NCBI RefSeq assembly: GCF_027594505.1
Contig: NZ_CP115149.1
Span: 434,001-498,000, forward strand
Length of the DNA: 64,000 nucleotides
DNA from: Tepidiforma flava
GTDB lineage: Bacteria; Chloroflexota; Dehalococcoidia; Tepidiformales; Tepidiformaceae
Direction: 5' to 3'
Of this stretch, positions 40,084-48,104 are shown piece after piece. The position numbers were made by a program, and so were the translations under genes. How positions within the stretch are numbered: the first letter of the stretch is position 1; each line of letters opens with the position of its first letter. The notes under the pieces are model-generated. The model had not been told where the DNA came from. It saw nothing but the letters and a program-made list of their open reading frames with translations, and did no database searches.

Positions 40084-40722
40084 ATGGCGGGCAAGGCGGC
40101 AAAGGGCCAGCGGGGCTCGACCCTCGTTGCGACGGGCATGGTGCTCGCCGCAGGGGCCATCGCCTGGTTCGGCGGGCGGGCGCAGCCGGCCGCCCCCGCG
40201 GGCCCGGCGGAGACGGCGACGCTGCCGGGGCGGGCAGCCGAGGCCGCGGCGCCAGCGGCGGTGCGCGCGGTATCGAACGGCGGCCTGCCGACCCGCATCG
40301 TGGTGCCGGCAGCGGGCATCGATGCGCCAGTCGTCGAGGTCGGCGTGGTGGTGGAAGACGGCACCGCGCGCTGGGAGACCGCGTGGCACGCAGCGGGCCA
40401 CCACCTGGATTCGGCGATGCCCGGCCAGCCGGGGAATATGGTGATCAGCGGCCACGTTTCGGTTGCCGACCGGCGGAACCTGGCCGTGTTCGCGACGCTG
40501 CACCGGGTAAAGGCCGGGGATGCGGTCGTGGTGTACGCGGGGGAACGGGGATACCGGTACATCGTAGAATCGATTGCAGTGGTCGACCCGGACGCCGTGG
40601 AGGTGCTGCGTTCGGATGCGCGGGCGACGGTGACGCTGATCACCTGCACGCCCGACCTGCGGCACCGCCTGGTGGTCACCGGGCGGCTGGTCGGCGAGGT
40701 TTCGCCGGGAGACCCGGCATGA
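40084..40722 (+). CDS. Sortase family transpeptidase (class D/E-like)
   Basis: 212 residues: N-terminal membrane anchor (TLVATGMVLAAGAIAWFGG), Ala/Pro linker, then the sortase beta barrel. Catalytic His is in NMVISGHVS, Cys in LITCTPDLRHR and the Arg follows in the same segment (HRLVVTGR). Sortases attach surface proteins to peptidoglycan or polymerise pili. No obvious LPXTG substrate is next to it. GGAGACCT precedes the ATG. Its upstream region shares elements with flagellin promoters. Confidence 0.88.
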   Translation: MAGKAAKGQRGSTLVATGMVLAAGAIAWFGGRAQPAAPAGPAETATLPGRAAEAAAPAAVRAVSNGGLPTRIVVPAAGIDAPVVEVGVVVEDGTARWETAWHAAGHHLDSAMPGQPGNMVISGHVSVADRRNLAVFATLHRVKAGDAVVVYAGERGYRYIVESIAVVDPDAVEVLRSDARATVTLITCTPDLRHRLVVTGRLVGEVSPGDPA

Positions 40723-40772
40723 GCCGGGGCAGCGATGGGGAGGAGAGGCCGCATGTCTGAGAGGAGCTGCGC

Positions 40773-41060
40773 ATGACCGGAGTACGACGGACGGGAAGCA
40801 CCCGCGGGGTTTCGTTCGAACCGACGCCGCTGCGCGGGCCGCGCCCCGCGCCGCCGCCTGAGCCGGCTGACCGCGCCGGCATCACCGAGGACGCGCGCGA
40901 ACTGGCCCGGGCGCTGCAGGCGGTGCAGGCTGCGCCGGACGTGCGCGAGATCCGCATCGCGGCGCTGCGGAAGGCGATCGCCGAGGGGCGGTATCAGCCC
41001 GACCCGCGGGAGATTGCGCGGAGGCTGATGGAGCGGGGCGGCTTCGACCCTGAAGGCTGA
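40773..41060 (+). CDS. flgM: Anti-sigma-28 factor FlgM
   Basis: 95 residues. Disordered N-terminal half and the FlgM C-terminal helices: TEDARELARALQAVQAAPDV then REIRIAALRKAIAEGRYQPD and PREIARRLMERGGF. FlgM binds FliA until it is exported through the hook, which turns on late genes. AGAGGAG precedes the ATG. fliA is not in the window. Confidence 0.82.
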   Translation: MTGVRRTGSTRGVSFEPTPLRGPRPAPPPEPADRAGITEDARELARALQAVQAAPDVREIRIAALRKAIAEGRYQPDPREIARRLMERGGFDPEG

Positions 41061-41258
41061 GGAGCGGTTTCGCCGGGGAGGCGACGAACCGGTGCAGGAG
41101 CTGGCGGGCCCGGTTGCAGCGGCTCCCGGCCGCGAAACGGGGGTTGCCCTGATGCCGGGGGCCGGCGCCGCGGGCGTAGCCTGAGGTGGATGGTTGAGCT
41201 TGCACCGAATGCCGGGCCTGGCGCCGGCGCGAACCGCCAGGAGGGGACGATTCCAGCC

Positions 41259-41942
41259 ATGCCGCGGGTGCTGATCATCGACCGGGGGCTGCCGAAGGCG
41301 CTGGAGGGACGGTCGCTGCTGGGCGACGGCCTCGAAGCGCATCTCACCGGCGACCCGGAGGCCGCCCTCGAGCGGGCCGCCGCGGACGTGTTCGACCTGC
41401 TCGTGCTCTGCGGGATGCCGGCGGAGGAGCAGGCCGAGCTGGCGGCGGCGTTCCACGCGCACCGGCGGTGGCGGCTCGTGCCGGTCCTGTACGTGAGCGA
41501 CCCCGCAGCGCCGGGCCTCACGATCCCGGGAACGTTCCGGCCCGAAGTGGACGGCATCGTCCGGGGAACGCGGGCGAGCGCGGCGGTGGAGCGGCGCATC
41601 CGGGACCTGGCGCGGGAGGGGATTGCCGGGGCGGAGGCGGTCGTTGCGGGGCCGTTCGAGCTCGACCCGGTCCGCCTGCGGCTGCACGGGCCGGGCGGCG
41701 ACATCGACCTGACCGAGCGCGAGGCGGAAGTGCTGTCGCTGCTGCTGGCGCGGCCGAACCGCACGGTGCCGGCTGCCGACATCATCGAGCGGGGCTGGGG
41801 CCTGGACGTCGACGAGCGCTCGCTCCAGATCCTGCGCCGGCACATTTCGAACATCCGGCGGAAGCTGGCGGAGACGGGCCAGCGGCGCGCGGTGCGAACC
41901 GTACGCGGGACCGGCTACCGGTTCGAGGTGCGGGCGGGCTAG
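41259..41942 (+). CDS. OmpR-type winged-helix regulator with degenerate receiver domain
   Basis: 227 residues from ATG 41259, where the receiver fold starts (PRVLIIDRGLP). The position of the phosphorylated Asp reads DLLVLCGMP, so no acceptor Asp is present. The C-terminal DNA-binding domain is intact (IDLTEREAEVLSLLLARPNR, LQILRRHISNIRRKLAE, VRTVRGTGYRFEV). A longer form from ATG 41190 is possible; TAGCCT seven bases before it would make that start leaderless. No sensor kinase adjacent. Possible phosphorylation-independent regulator of the flagellar/sortase region (inference). Confidence 0.85.
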   Translation: MPRVLIIDRGLPKALEGRSLLGDGLEAHLTGDPEAALERAAADVFDLLVLCGMPAEEQAELAAAFHAHRRWRLVPVLYVSDPAAPGLTIPGTFRPEVDGIVRGTRASAAVERRIRDLAREGIAGAEAVVAGPFELDPVRLRLHGPGGDIDLTEREAEVLSLLLARPNRTVPAADIIERGWGLDVDERSLQILRRHISNIRRKLAETGQRRAVRTVRGTGYRFEVRAG

Positions 41943-43694
41943 GCGCGGCCGCGGAAGGTGGGGTCGCTGGCGTCGATCCAGCAGCTGGCGAAGCGGTCCT
42001 GGTAGCCGTCGGTGGTGTCGAGCGGGTAGCCCTTCACGTAGGGCCAGGCGAGGGCGACGACGCGCTCGCTGACGAGGTTTGCGCCCGGGTTGAGGGCGAG
42101 GATGCGGCGCTGGATTTCGTAGCCGAGGTCGCGGCGGGCCGTTTCGTTCAGCTCGAGGCGCTGCTTTTCGATGAGGGCATCGAGGTCGGGGTCGCGGAGG
42201 GGGAAGCTGTTGCGGGTGCCGGCGCTGTGGAAGTAGGGGTAGACCCAGTCGTCGAGGTCGATCCAGCCGGTATCGGGGCCGGCGGCGAAGGGCGCTTCGG
42301 CCGAAAGGAGCAGCCCGACGAGCTGGCTGAGCGGCATGGGGACGACGCGGATGTCGAGGCCGAGCGCGGCTTTGAGCTGGTCGCGGATGACGGAGCCGAG
42401 GCCGATGGCGCTCTCGGTGGCATCGACGACGAAGAGCGGGAGGGGGTCGGCGGGCAGTGTTTTTTCTGAGCGGAAGGCGTCGAGGGCGGCGCGCGCTTCG
42501 CGGAGGTCGGCTTCGCGGCCGCCGTCGCCGGGGCGGTAGCCTGGGACGACGGTGAGTTCGCTCTCGGGGAGGGTCCAGCGGGAGACGGGCCAGCTGACCC
42601 AGGGGCTGAGGCCGCCGGAGCCGTCGAAGAACTTGCGGACCATCTCGCGGCGGTCGAGGGCCCAGGTGATGGCGTTGCGGAAGCGATGGTCGTTGTAGGG
42701 GTGATTGACCAGCGAGTAGCGGACGCTGAAGAACATCGAGTGGCCGACGGTGTATTCGACGAGCTGCGGCAGGGCGCGCTTGAGGTGGTCGGCGAGGGTG
42801 CGGTTCACGACGGCGACGTCGAGGGCGCGGGTGCGGAGGCCGCTCTCGACTTCGGCGGTCGTCCGCGGCTGGACGAGCGAGATGCCGTCGAGGTAGGGGC
42901 GGCGGTCGCCCCCGAACCAGGCGGGGTTGCGGCGGACGGAGGCGAAGCGCTGGTCGCTCCATTCGACCCAGAGGAAGGGGCCGCTGCCGACCTGGTGGTC
43001 GAGGGTGATGTCGCGGCCGTCAGGGGCGAGCTCGGGCGCCACGATGAAGGACGCGACGTCGGCGAAGAGGTGGTGGGCGGCGGCGATGGGCGCCTTGAGC
43101 TTCACCGTGATCGCCGTCGGGGAGGTGACCTCGAGTGAATCGATGACGGACCACTGGGGCGCGCGGACGAAGGTGGTATCGCCGCTGAGCTGGCGCTCGA
43201 TGCTGAACTTGACGTCGTCGGCGGTGACGGGGCGGCCGTTGAGGGGCGGGAGGTCGTGCCAGCGGGCACTGGGGGTTGATGCGGAAGACGAGGGTGAGGG
43301 GGTCGGGGCGTTCGGGCAGGGCGGCGGCGAGATCGGCGGCGATGGTGCCCTGCGCCTGGTCCTGATAGGTGAGGAGCCGGCTGAAGATCATCGCCTGGTG
43401 GCCGTGGAGGGGGCCGGCCTGGGTCTTGTGGGGGTCGACGAAGGCGTCGCGTTCGACGAAGCCGGTGTGGCGGAGGGCGTGGCCGTGGCGGCTGGAGAGG
43501 GTGGGCGGAGAGGGCGAGGGCGCCCGGGTCGGGTCGCCGGCCGGCGTCGGCGAAGGGCCGAAAGGCGTGGGCTGCGGGCTGCCGCCGCGGGAGCAGGCTG
43601 CGGCAGCGGCTGCCGCGCCGAGGAGCGCGCCGCCGGCGCCGAGGAGGCGGCGGCGGGAGATGGTTCGCCCGCGCGGTGACGGTTCCGATGTCAT
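41939..43694 (-). CDS. ABC transporter solute-binding lipoprotein, family 5 (peptide/nickel type); one frameshift
   Basis: About 584 residues when corrected. Twin-arginine-like signal with lipobox (SRRRLLGAGGALLGAAAAAAAC), then an SBP family 5 domain (VGSGPFLWVEWSDQRFASVRRNP, HPYNDHRFRNAITWALDRREM). The frame breaks at a C5 run on the coding strand (plus-strand G5, 43271-43275); one extra base there gives FRINPSARWHDLPPLNGRPV on correction. No permease or ATPase genes are adjacent, so it is an orphan receptor. Start M at 43694 preferred; 43706 is also possible. Convergent with the regulator (four-base overlap). Confidence 0.85.
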
Positions 43695-43790
43695 GCTGGC
43701 TTCCATACTATGGCGAGGTGCCGCTATGGACCGGCAACGGCCGGTTCAGGCGGCAGATTTCGGCAGATTCGGGGGGAAGGAGCTGGCGAG

Positions 43791-44081
43791 ATGACGCAGC
43801 GGCTGACGGAGCAGGCGATTGGCGAGGCGCTCGGCGCGCTGCCGGGCTGGGAAGCCGAGGGCGCGGAGGCGATCAGCAAGACGTTCCGGCTGGCGGACCA
43901 CATCGCGGCGCTCGGGTTCGTGGTGCGGGTCGCGGCGGCGGCGGAGGTGATGAACCACCACCCGGAGGTGGCGTGGGTCTACAACCGGGTGACGTTCCGG
44001 CTGAGCACGCACGACGCGGGCGGCATGACCGAGCGCGACCTCGCGCTGGCGCGGCGGATCGAGGAGCTGGCCGCGAGCTGA
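43791..44081 (+). CDS. Pterin-4a-carbinolamine dehydratase
   Basis: 96-residue PCD/DCoH-family enzyme that recycles the 4a-hydroxy-tetrahydropterin cofactor. The signature VMNHHPEVAWVYNRVTFRLSTHDAGG contains the catalytic histidines (written here in two parts: VMNHHPEV and LSTHDAGG). No aromatic amino acid hydroxylase is near; many such genes serve molybdopterin or general pterin recycling. GGGGGGAAGGAG lies upstream of the ATG. Confidence 0.92.
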   Translation: MTQRLTEQAIGEALGALPGWEAEGAEAISKTFRLADHIAALGFVVRVAAAAEVMNHHPEVAWVYNRVTFRLSTHDAGGMTERDLALARRIEELAAS

Positions 44082-44140
44082 AGGAACGAAACGGCCGCCC
44101 CGGAACGGGAGCGGCCGCGATGGACGCCGAACGCGACGGC

Positions 44141-44647
44141 CTAGATGACGCCGAGCGCTTTGCGGGCGCGGGTGACGATCTGCTTCTCCTCTTCGGTGAG
44201 TTCGGAGAAGTCTTTCACGACCTCGTGCTTGAGCGGGAAGATGTGGATGGCGTCCCAGCCGCAGACGTCCTCGCAGAGGCGGCAGCCGGTGCACTTCTTC
44301 TCATCGACGGTGGAGACGCCGAAGAAGTCGTCGATGCGGTCGGTGTGCTGGAGGCTGAGGGCGTCGAAGGGGCAGATGTTGATGCAGAGCTCGCAGCCGG
44401 AGCCGATGCATTTCTCTTCGATGACGACGGCGCGGGGCCACTGGTCCTTCTTGTAGGAGCGGCAGACGTTGCCGAAGGTATCGAGGATGGCTTCGGGGGG
44501 GCAAACGACGCCGCAGGCGCCGCAGTCGATGCAGAGGGTGGGGTCGATGACGTGGAGCTGGTTGCGCTCGCCGGTGATAGCGTTCGTCGGGCACCGCTTG
44601 GTGCAGGCGGTGCAGCCGATGCAGGTTTCGACGATGGAATAGGGCAC
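44141..44647 (-). CDS. Ferredoxin-like protein with four 4Fe-4S motifs
   Basis: 168 residues with four cysteine clusters: CIGCTACTKRCP, CIDCGACGVVCP, CIGSGCELCINICP (with a two-residue insertion) and CTGCRLCEDVCG. This is two tandem 2[4Fe-4S] ferredoxin units. The last clusters end CGWD and the C-terminus is acidic. Probably an electron-transfer subunit or soluble carrier; no partner oxidoreductase is adjacent. GTG start at 44647. Confidence 0.9.
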   Translation of the reverse strand: MPYSIVETCIGCTACTKRCPTNAITGERNQLHVIDPTLCIDCGACGVVCPPEAILDTFGNVCRSYKKDQWPRAVVIEEKCIGSGCELCINICPFDALSLQHTDRIDDFFGVSTVDEKKCTGCRLCEDVCGWDAIHIFPLKHEVVKDFSELTEEEKQIVTRARKALGVI

Positions 44648-44684
44648 GAAGCGTCCCCCTGCGTGCGGGTGTGGAGGTCAGGAT

Positions 44685-44724
44685 ACCATGGCGGGGCGGG
44701 GTGAGGCGCGTCAGGGGAGGGCGG
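44685..44724 (+). repeat. 40-bp direct repeat, left copy, flanking the Panacea/PemK-like module
   Basis: Matches 45684-45723 at 39 of 40 positions (only 44710 G versus 45709 T differ). The left copy is non-coding and looks like a remnant of the 3' end of the hydrolase gene, including the TCA stop complement and GGGGAGGGCGG. Spacing between copies is 999 bases. Confidence 0.9.
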
Positions 44725-44730
44725 TAGTGC

Positions 44731-44736
44731 TATAGT
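44731..44736 (+). promoter_or_regulatory. -10 element of the toxin-antitoxin module
   Basis: TATAGT seven bases after the left direct repeat and 35 bases before the antitoxin ATG; the module therefore carries its own -10, while the -35 would fall in the repeat. Confidence 0.45.
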
Positions 44737-44771
44737 CTCGGGGCAGCCTGCGAAGGAACTGGGGATGAGGT

Positions 44772-45323
44772 ATGCGGTTCGTTTATGACGAGGAGCGCGC
44801 CGCCCAGGCCGCGGCATTTCTCCTGCAGCGGGCGGGAGGGCAGATGTACCTCCTGACCTTGATGAAGCTCCTGTACCTGGCGGACCGCGAATCGCTCGTC
44901 GAGACCGGCTACACCATCACTGGCGCGAAGATGGTGGCGATGCCGTACGGGCCGGTGCTGAGCGAGGTGTACGAGGCCGCAAGCCAGGGCACGGACCGTG
45001 AGTCCCCCTGGTCGCTCCACGTGGGGGCGATAGCCGGGCACAAGGTCGAGCTGCGTATGGGCGCCGGTGACGCGCTCAGTGACTATGACCGGGAAGTGCT
45101 CAGCCGCGTCTTCGACCGCTGGGGCCACTGGGACCGGTGGGAACTCGTCAGGTTCACGCATGGGCTCCCCGAGTGGCGCGACCCTTCCGGTTCGTCAGTG
45201 CCAATCGACCCCGCCGAGATCCTGCGGGCGGAGGGCTTCGACGACGCCACGGTTCGCCAGACGGTCCAGGATGCCGAGGCAGTCCTCGCCCTCCGGCGCC
45301 GCGCCGGCGCCGCCCGCGCGTGA
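44772..45323 (+). CDS. Panacea-domain (DUF4065/SocA-like) antitoxin
   Basis: 183-residue cytoplasmic protein. The Panacea domain marks are YLLTLMKLLYLADRESLVETG, ITGAKMVAMPYGPVLSEVYEA and the LSDYDREVLSRVFDRWG helix. Panacea proteins are known as antitoxins (PanA) paired with many unrelated toxin folds, and as the SocA adaptor. The downstream gene starts inside this one (GTGA overlap), the usual toxin-antitoxin coupling. Bounded by direct repeats. ATG at 44772 follows GATGAGGT. Confidence 0.85.
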   Translation: MRFVYDEERAAQAAAFLLQRAGGQMYLLTLMKLLYLADRESLVETGYTITGAKMVAMPYGPVLSEVYEAASQGTDRESPWSLHVGAIAGHKVELRMGAGDALSDYDREVLSRVFDRWGHWDRWELVRFTHGLPEWRDPSGSSVPIDPAEILRAEGFDDATVRQTVQDAEAVLALRRRAGAARA

Positions 45324-45703
45324 ATCCCGGCGAAGCTTTCGTCGGCTTCGACTTCCAGGGGCACCTGTGGTTCGTGCTGACCGGGCCTGACGCAGAAGGT
45401 CGTGTCGTCGTGGTCAACATTACGACGCACGGCCGTTCGCCGATCTGCGCTCGCGGCGACTGCTTCGTCCTCGCACCGGGTGACCACCCGTTCATCACCC
45501 GCGAGAGCTGCGTGTTTTGGCGCGGCGCTACCTTCGCAGAGGATGCGGCTCTCGAAGCCGCCCGCGAGCGGCGCACGCTGGACCTGAGGCCGCCGCTGCG
45601 CATGGCTCTCCTCCGGGAGATGCAGCGGCGCGTGGCGGATTCGCCCTACGTTCCCGATCGGGTGCGGCGTGCGGTTCGCGCCCACCATGGCGGGGCGGGG
45701 TGA
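45320..45703 (+). CDS. PemK/MazF-like candidate toxin partner of the Panacea protein
   Basis: 127 residues. The N-terminal pattern GEAFVGFDFQGHLWFVLTGP then VVVVNITTHGR and LAPGDHPFITRESCVFW fits a small SH3-like PemK/MazF beta barrel; a helical C-terminus follows (REMQRRVADSPYVPDRVRRA). Direct RNase activity is inference only. GTG start overlaps the antitoxin stop. Its last codons (HHGGAG and stop) are supplied by the right-hand direct repeat, so the present C-terminus was made by the insertion or recombination event. Confidence 0.65.
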   Translation: MNPGEAFVGFDFQGHLWFVLTGPDAEGRVVVVNITTHGRSPICARGDCFVLAPGDHPFITRESCVFWRGATFAEDAALEAARERRTLDLRPPLRMALLREMQRRVADSPYVPDRVRRAVRAHHGGAG

Positions 45704-45723
45704 GGCGCTTCAGGGGAGGGCGG
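45684..45723 (+). repeat. 40-bp direct repeat, right copy
   Basis: Right partner of 44685-44724. It spans the last codons and stop of the PemK-like gene and the stop and last codons of the hydrolase gene on the other strand. Confidence 0.9.
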
Positions 45724-46468
45724 CGAGGAACGCCTCGACGGCGGCGTTGAAGGCAGCGGGGTTATCGATGTTGGCGGCGTGGCCGGCGCCGGGGATGACG
45801 ACCTTCTGCGCGCCGGGGATCTTCGCGGCCATGTAGTCGGTGGCGCCGAGGAACGGCTCGTCGCGTTCGCCGACGAGGACGAGGGTGGGGACGCGGATGG
45901 TTTCGAGCGATTCGATGACGCGGGCGTCGAACTGGGCGAGCATGCCGCGGGCGGCGAGGGCGAGCCCCTTCGCGCTGCGGTGCTGGGCGATGCGGACCTC
46001 GGCGCCGGGGCCGAGCGCCTCGAGGCCGCGGGTTTCGAAGGCGACGGCGCGGGCTTCGGCAGTGCGGTTCCAGGCTTCGCGGCCGGCCGGGTTGCGGTAG
46101 CCGGGGCCAGTGTCGAAGAGCATCAGGGCGCGGGTGCGGCCCGGGTGGGCGAGATGGAAGGCGAGCGACATGTAGCCGCCGAGGGAGAGGCCGCCGATGA
46201 CGGCGCGGTCGATGCCGAGGGCGTCGAGGATGGCGGCCATATCAGTGACGGTGTGGGCTTCGGAGTAGCAGGCCGGGTCATCGGGGCTGTCGGACTGGCC
46301 GTGTCCGCGCATGTCCCAGGTGATGACGCGGTAGCGCGGCGCGAGCGCTTCGACCTGGCCCTGCCACATGCGGGAGGTTGCAGAGTAGCCGTGGCTGAGG
46401 AGGACGGGCGGGCCGTCGCCGGCTGCCTCGTAGAAGATGCGGACGCCGTCGCGATCGATGAAGGGCAC
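45710..46468 (-). CDS. Alpha/beta hydrolase (serine type)
   Basis: 252 residues. HG (LLSHGYSATSRMW) oxyanion region, nucleophile elbow GGLSLGGY (serine), acid in VLVGERDEPFLG and catalytic His in IPGAGHAANIDNP. Closest in style to 3-oxoadipate enol-lactonase/haloperoxidase-like hydrolases; substrate unknown. GTG start with GGAGGC upstream. Its 3' end is the site of the repeat-bounded module. Confidence 0.9.
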   Translation of the reverse strand: MPFIDRDGVRIFYEAAGDGPPVLLSHGYSATSRMWQGQVEALAPRYRVITWDMRGHGQSDSPDDPACYSEAHTVTDMAAILDALGIDRAVIGGLSLGGYMSLAFHLAHPGRTRALMLFDTGPGYRNPAGREAWNRTAEARAVAFETRGLEALGPGAEVRIAQHRSAKGLALAARGMLAQFDARVIESLETIRVPTLVLVGERDEPFLGATDYMAAKIPGAQKVVIPGAGHAANIDNPAAFNAAVEAFLAALP

Positions 46469-46525
46469 GGGTGCCTCCGGGCGGGGTGATGGTGGCGGGG
46501 ATTCTACGCGGGCGGGTGCGGCGCG

Positions 46526-47050
46526 TCAGAGCGGGCCGCGGGCGGCGAGTTCGCGGCCGAGGATGGCTTCGGCCGAGCCGTCGAAGGGGAACCGGCCGCG
46601 GCGCACCACGCGGAGGGCGCGGAGGATGCCGCACCATGCCGCCCGGCGGACGCCCGGCGGGTAGCCGAGTTCGGCCGCCCGGGCTGCGAAGACGTCCCGG
46701 TCGCGGACGTGGTGATGGCCGCCGGGGATGACGACGACATCGAGGTCGAGGTCGACGAAGTCGATGGTGCGGCCGGCGAGCCGGGCGGGGAGGGCAGCGT
46801 CGCACTTGGCGTCGACGAAGTGGCCGAGGGGGTCGAACCAGAGGAGGACGGTCAGGGGAGCGGTGAGGCCGATGCAGTGGACGCCGAACCCGGGCGACTC
46901 GTCGGCCGCGGGCGGGAGCTTGCGATGGCGTTCGCTGTCGTGCAGGACGATGAGCCAGTCGTCGCCGCGGGCATCGACGAGGTCGCCTTCCCATTCGTAG
47001 CGGACGGCGCCGCCGTACTTCAGCTTGCGGACGACGACGGGGTTCGGCAC
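46526..47050 (-). CDS. DUF402 domain protein
   Basis: 174 residues. Pattern VRRLKYGG-like start (VVVRKLKYGGAVRYEWEGDL), a HFVDAKCDAALP segment and FVDLDLDVVVIPGG typical of DUF402, a family that includes nucleoside-diphosphate phosphohydrolases and the FAU-1 RNA-binding C-domain. Catalytic role not assigned. Four bases from the Rdx gene, probably co-transcribed. Confidence 0.8.
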   Translation of the reverse strand: MPNPVVVRKLKYGGAVRYEWEGDLVDARGDDWLIVLHDSERHRKLPPAADESPGFGVHCIGLTAPLTVLLWFDPLGHFVDAKCDAALPARLAGRTIDFVDLDLDVVVIPGGHHHVRDRDVFAARAAELGYPPGVRRAAWCGILRALRVVRRGRFPFDGSAEAILGRELAARGPL

Positions 47051-47054
47051 CGGC

Positions 47055-47354
47055 TCACTGATCCGTGGGGCGGTGCGGATGGCGCTTGAGGCCGGCGGCC
47101 TCGGCGGGGTCGAGGCGGGCGGCGAGCGCCTCCTTCAGCTCGGCGATTTCCGGGTAGCGGCCGGCAGCGCGGCGGGAGAAGATGCGCTCCCCGTCGACGT
47201 CGACGTCGAAATCGCCGCCGCCAGCGGGGACGAGGCGGAGCTCGGCGATGTAGTCGCCGAAGGTGTGGAGGAGTTCGTGCGCCGTCCAGAGGGCGCGGGG
47301 GAGGAAGTTGCAGCGCCGGCAGTAGGTGATGGCGACGGTGAGGCGGGTGGACAC
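47055..47354 (-). CDS. Rdx/SelW-like thioredoxin-fold protein (Cys form)
   Basis: 99 residues. ITYCRRCNFLPRALWTAHELL matches the Rdx family, in which the redox motif CxxC/CxxU lies in the first loop; here it is CRRC with no selenocysteine. GDFDVDVDGERIFSRR follows. Likely a small thiol redox protein. GTG start at 47354, 19 bases after the nitroreductase stop. Confidence 0.85.
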   Translation of the reverse strand: MSTRLTVAITYCRRCNFLPRALWTAHELLHTFGDYIAELRLVPAGGGDFDVDVDGERIFSRRAAGRYPEIAELKEALAARLDPAEAAGLKRHPHRPTDQ

Positions 47355-47373
47355 GGCCGGCTCCGGGCGGAGG

Positions 47374-48024
47374 CTAGGGGCGCTTGTTGCCCCAGTGGTC
47401 CCAGTAGGTGACGTCTTCGACGGGCTTGCGGAAGCCGGCGCCGAACTTGCCGCGGGGCCAGCCGACCGGGATGAGCGCGGCGGTTTCGACGGTCTCGGGG
47501 ATGCCAAGGAGCTTCCGGACGTCGTCCTGCCGGAAGCGGTGGAGGGTGGTGAGGGCGGTGCCGAGGCCGAGGGCGCGGGCGGCGAGCATGAGATTCTGGA
47601 CGGCGGGGTAGATGCTGGAGCCGGCGGTGATGTCGGGGCGGGCACCGGGGTCGACGAGGAGGCAGGCGAGGATGAGGACCGGGACTTCGTGGAGATGGTC
47701 GGCGAGGTACTGGGCGGAGCGCATGACGCGGTCGTTGCTGGCGGCTTCGTCCGGGGGCAGGTCCGGGCGGTTGCCGTAGCCGCTGGCGACGAGGCGGTCC
47801 CAGCCTTCCTTGTACCACTGCTGGAGCTGCTGCTTCTTGGCCGGGTCGGTGATGACGAGCCAGCGCCAGTTCTGGCGGTTGCCGCCGCTGGGGGCGCGTG
47901 TGGCAGCCCAGAGGATTTTCTTGATGTACTCATCGGGGACGGGGTCCGGCTTGAGGCGGCGCATGGCGCGCTGGGTGCCGATGACTTCGAAGATATCGGG
48001 TTCGACGACGGCGGGTTCGGGCAC
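47374..48024 (-). CDS. Nitroreductase family flavoprotein
   Basis: 216 residues with the FMN-binding N-terminus (IGTQRAMRRLKPDPVPDE, ATRAPSGGNRQNWRWLVI) and AVQNLMLAARALGLGTALTT. The C-terminus FRKPVEDVTYWDHWG matches a subset of the family often linked to CoA or aromatic metabolism. Divergent from the CoA-transferase operon and first gene of nitroreductase-Rdx-DUF402. Confidence 0.92.
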   Translation of the reverse strand: MPEPAVVEPDIFEVIGTQRAMRRLKPDPVPDEYIKKILWAATRAPSGGNRQNWRWLVITDPAKKQQLQQWYKEGWDRLVASGYGNRPDLPPDEAASNDRVMRSAQYLADHLHEVPVLILACLLVDPGARPDITAGSSIYPAVQNLMLAARALGLGTALTTLHRFRQDDVRKLLGIPETVETAALIPVGWPRGKFGAGFRKPVEDVTYWDHWGNKRP

Positions 48025-48089
48025 GTGGGGCTCCGGGCGTTGAAGGTGTGGTCCGATCCTACAGTGTCAGCGGGGAGGCGCGAGGCGGC

Positions 48090-48095
48090 TATAAT
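48090..48095 (+). promoter_or_regulatory. -10 of the CoA-transferase pair (leaderless type)
   Basis: Perfect TATAAT nine bases before the ATG at 48105. Confidence 0.6.
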
Positions 48096-48104
48096 CCGCC
48101 GGCG

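Noticed and set aside
44685-45723. Insertion sequence
   Set aside because: Direct repeats of 40 bases without terminal inverted repeats or a transposase do not fit an IS.
47055-47354. Selenoprotein (SelW/SelT type)
   Set aside because: The redox motif is CRRC and there is no in-frame TGA in that position.
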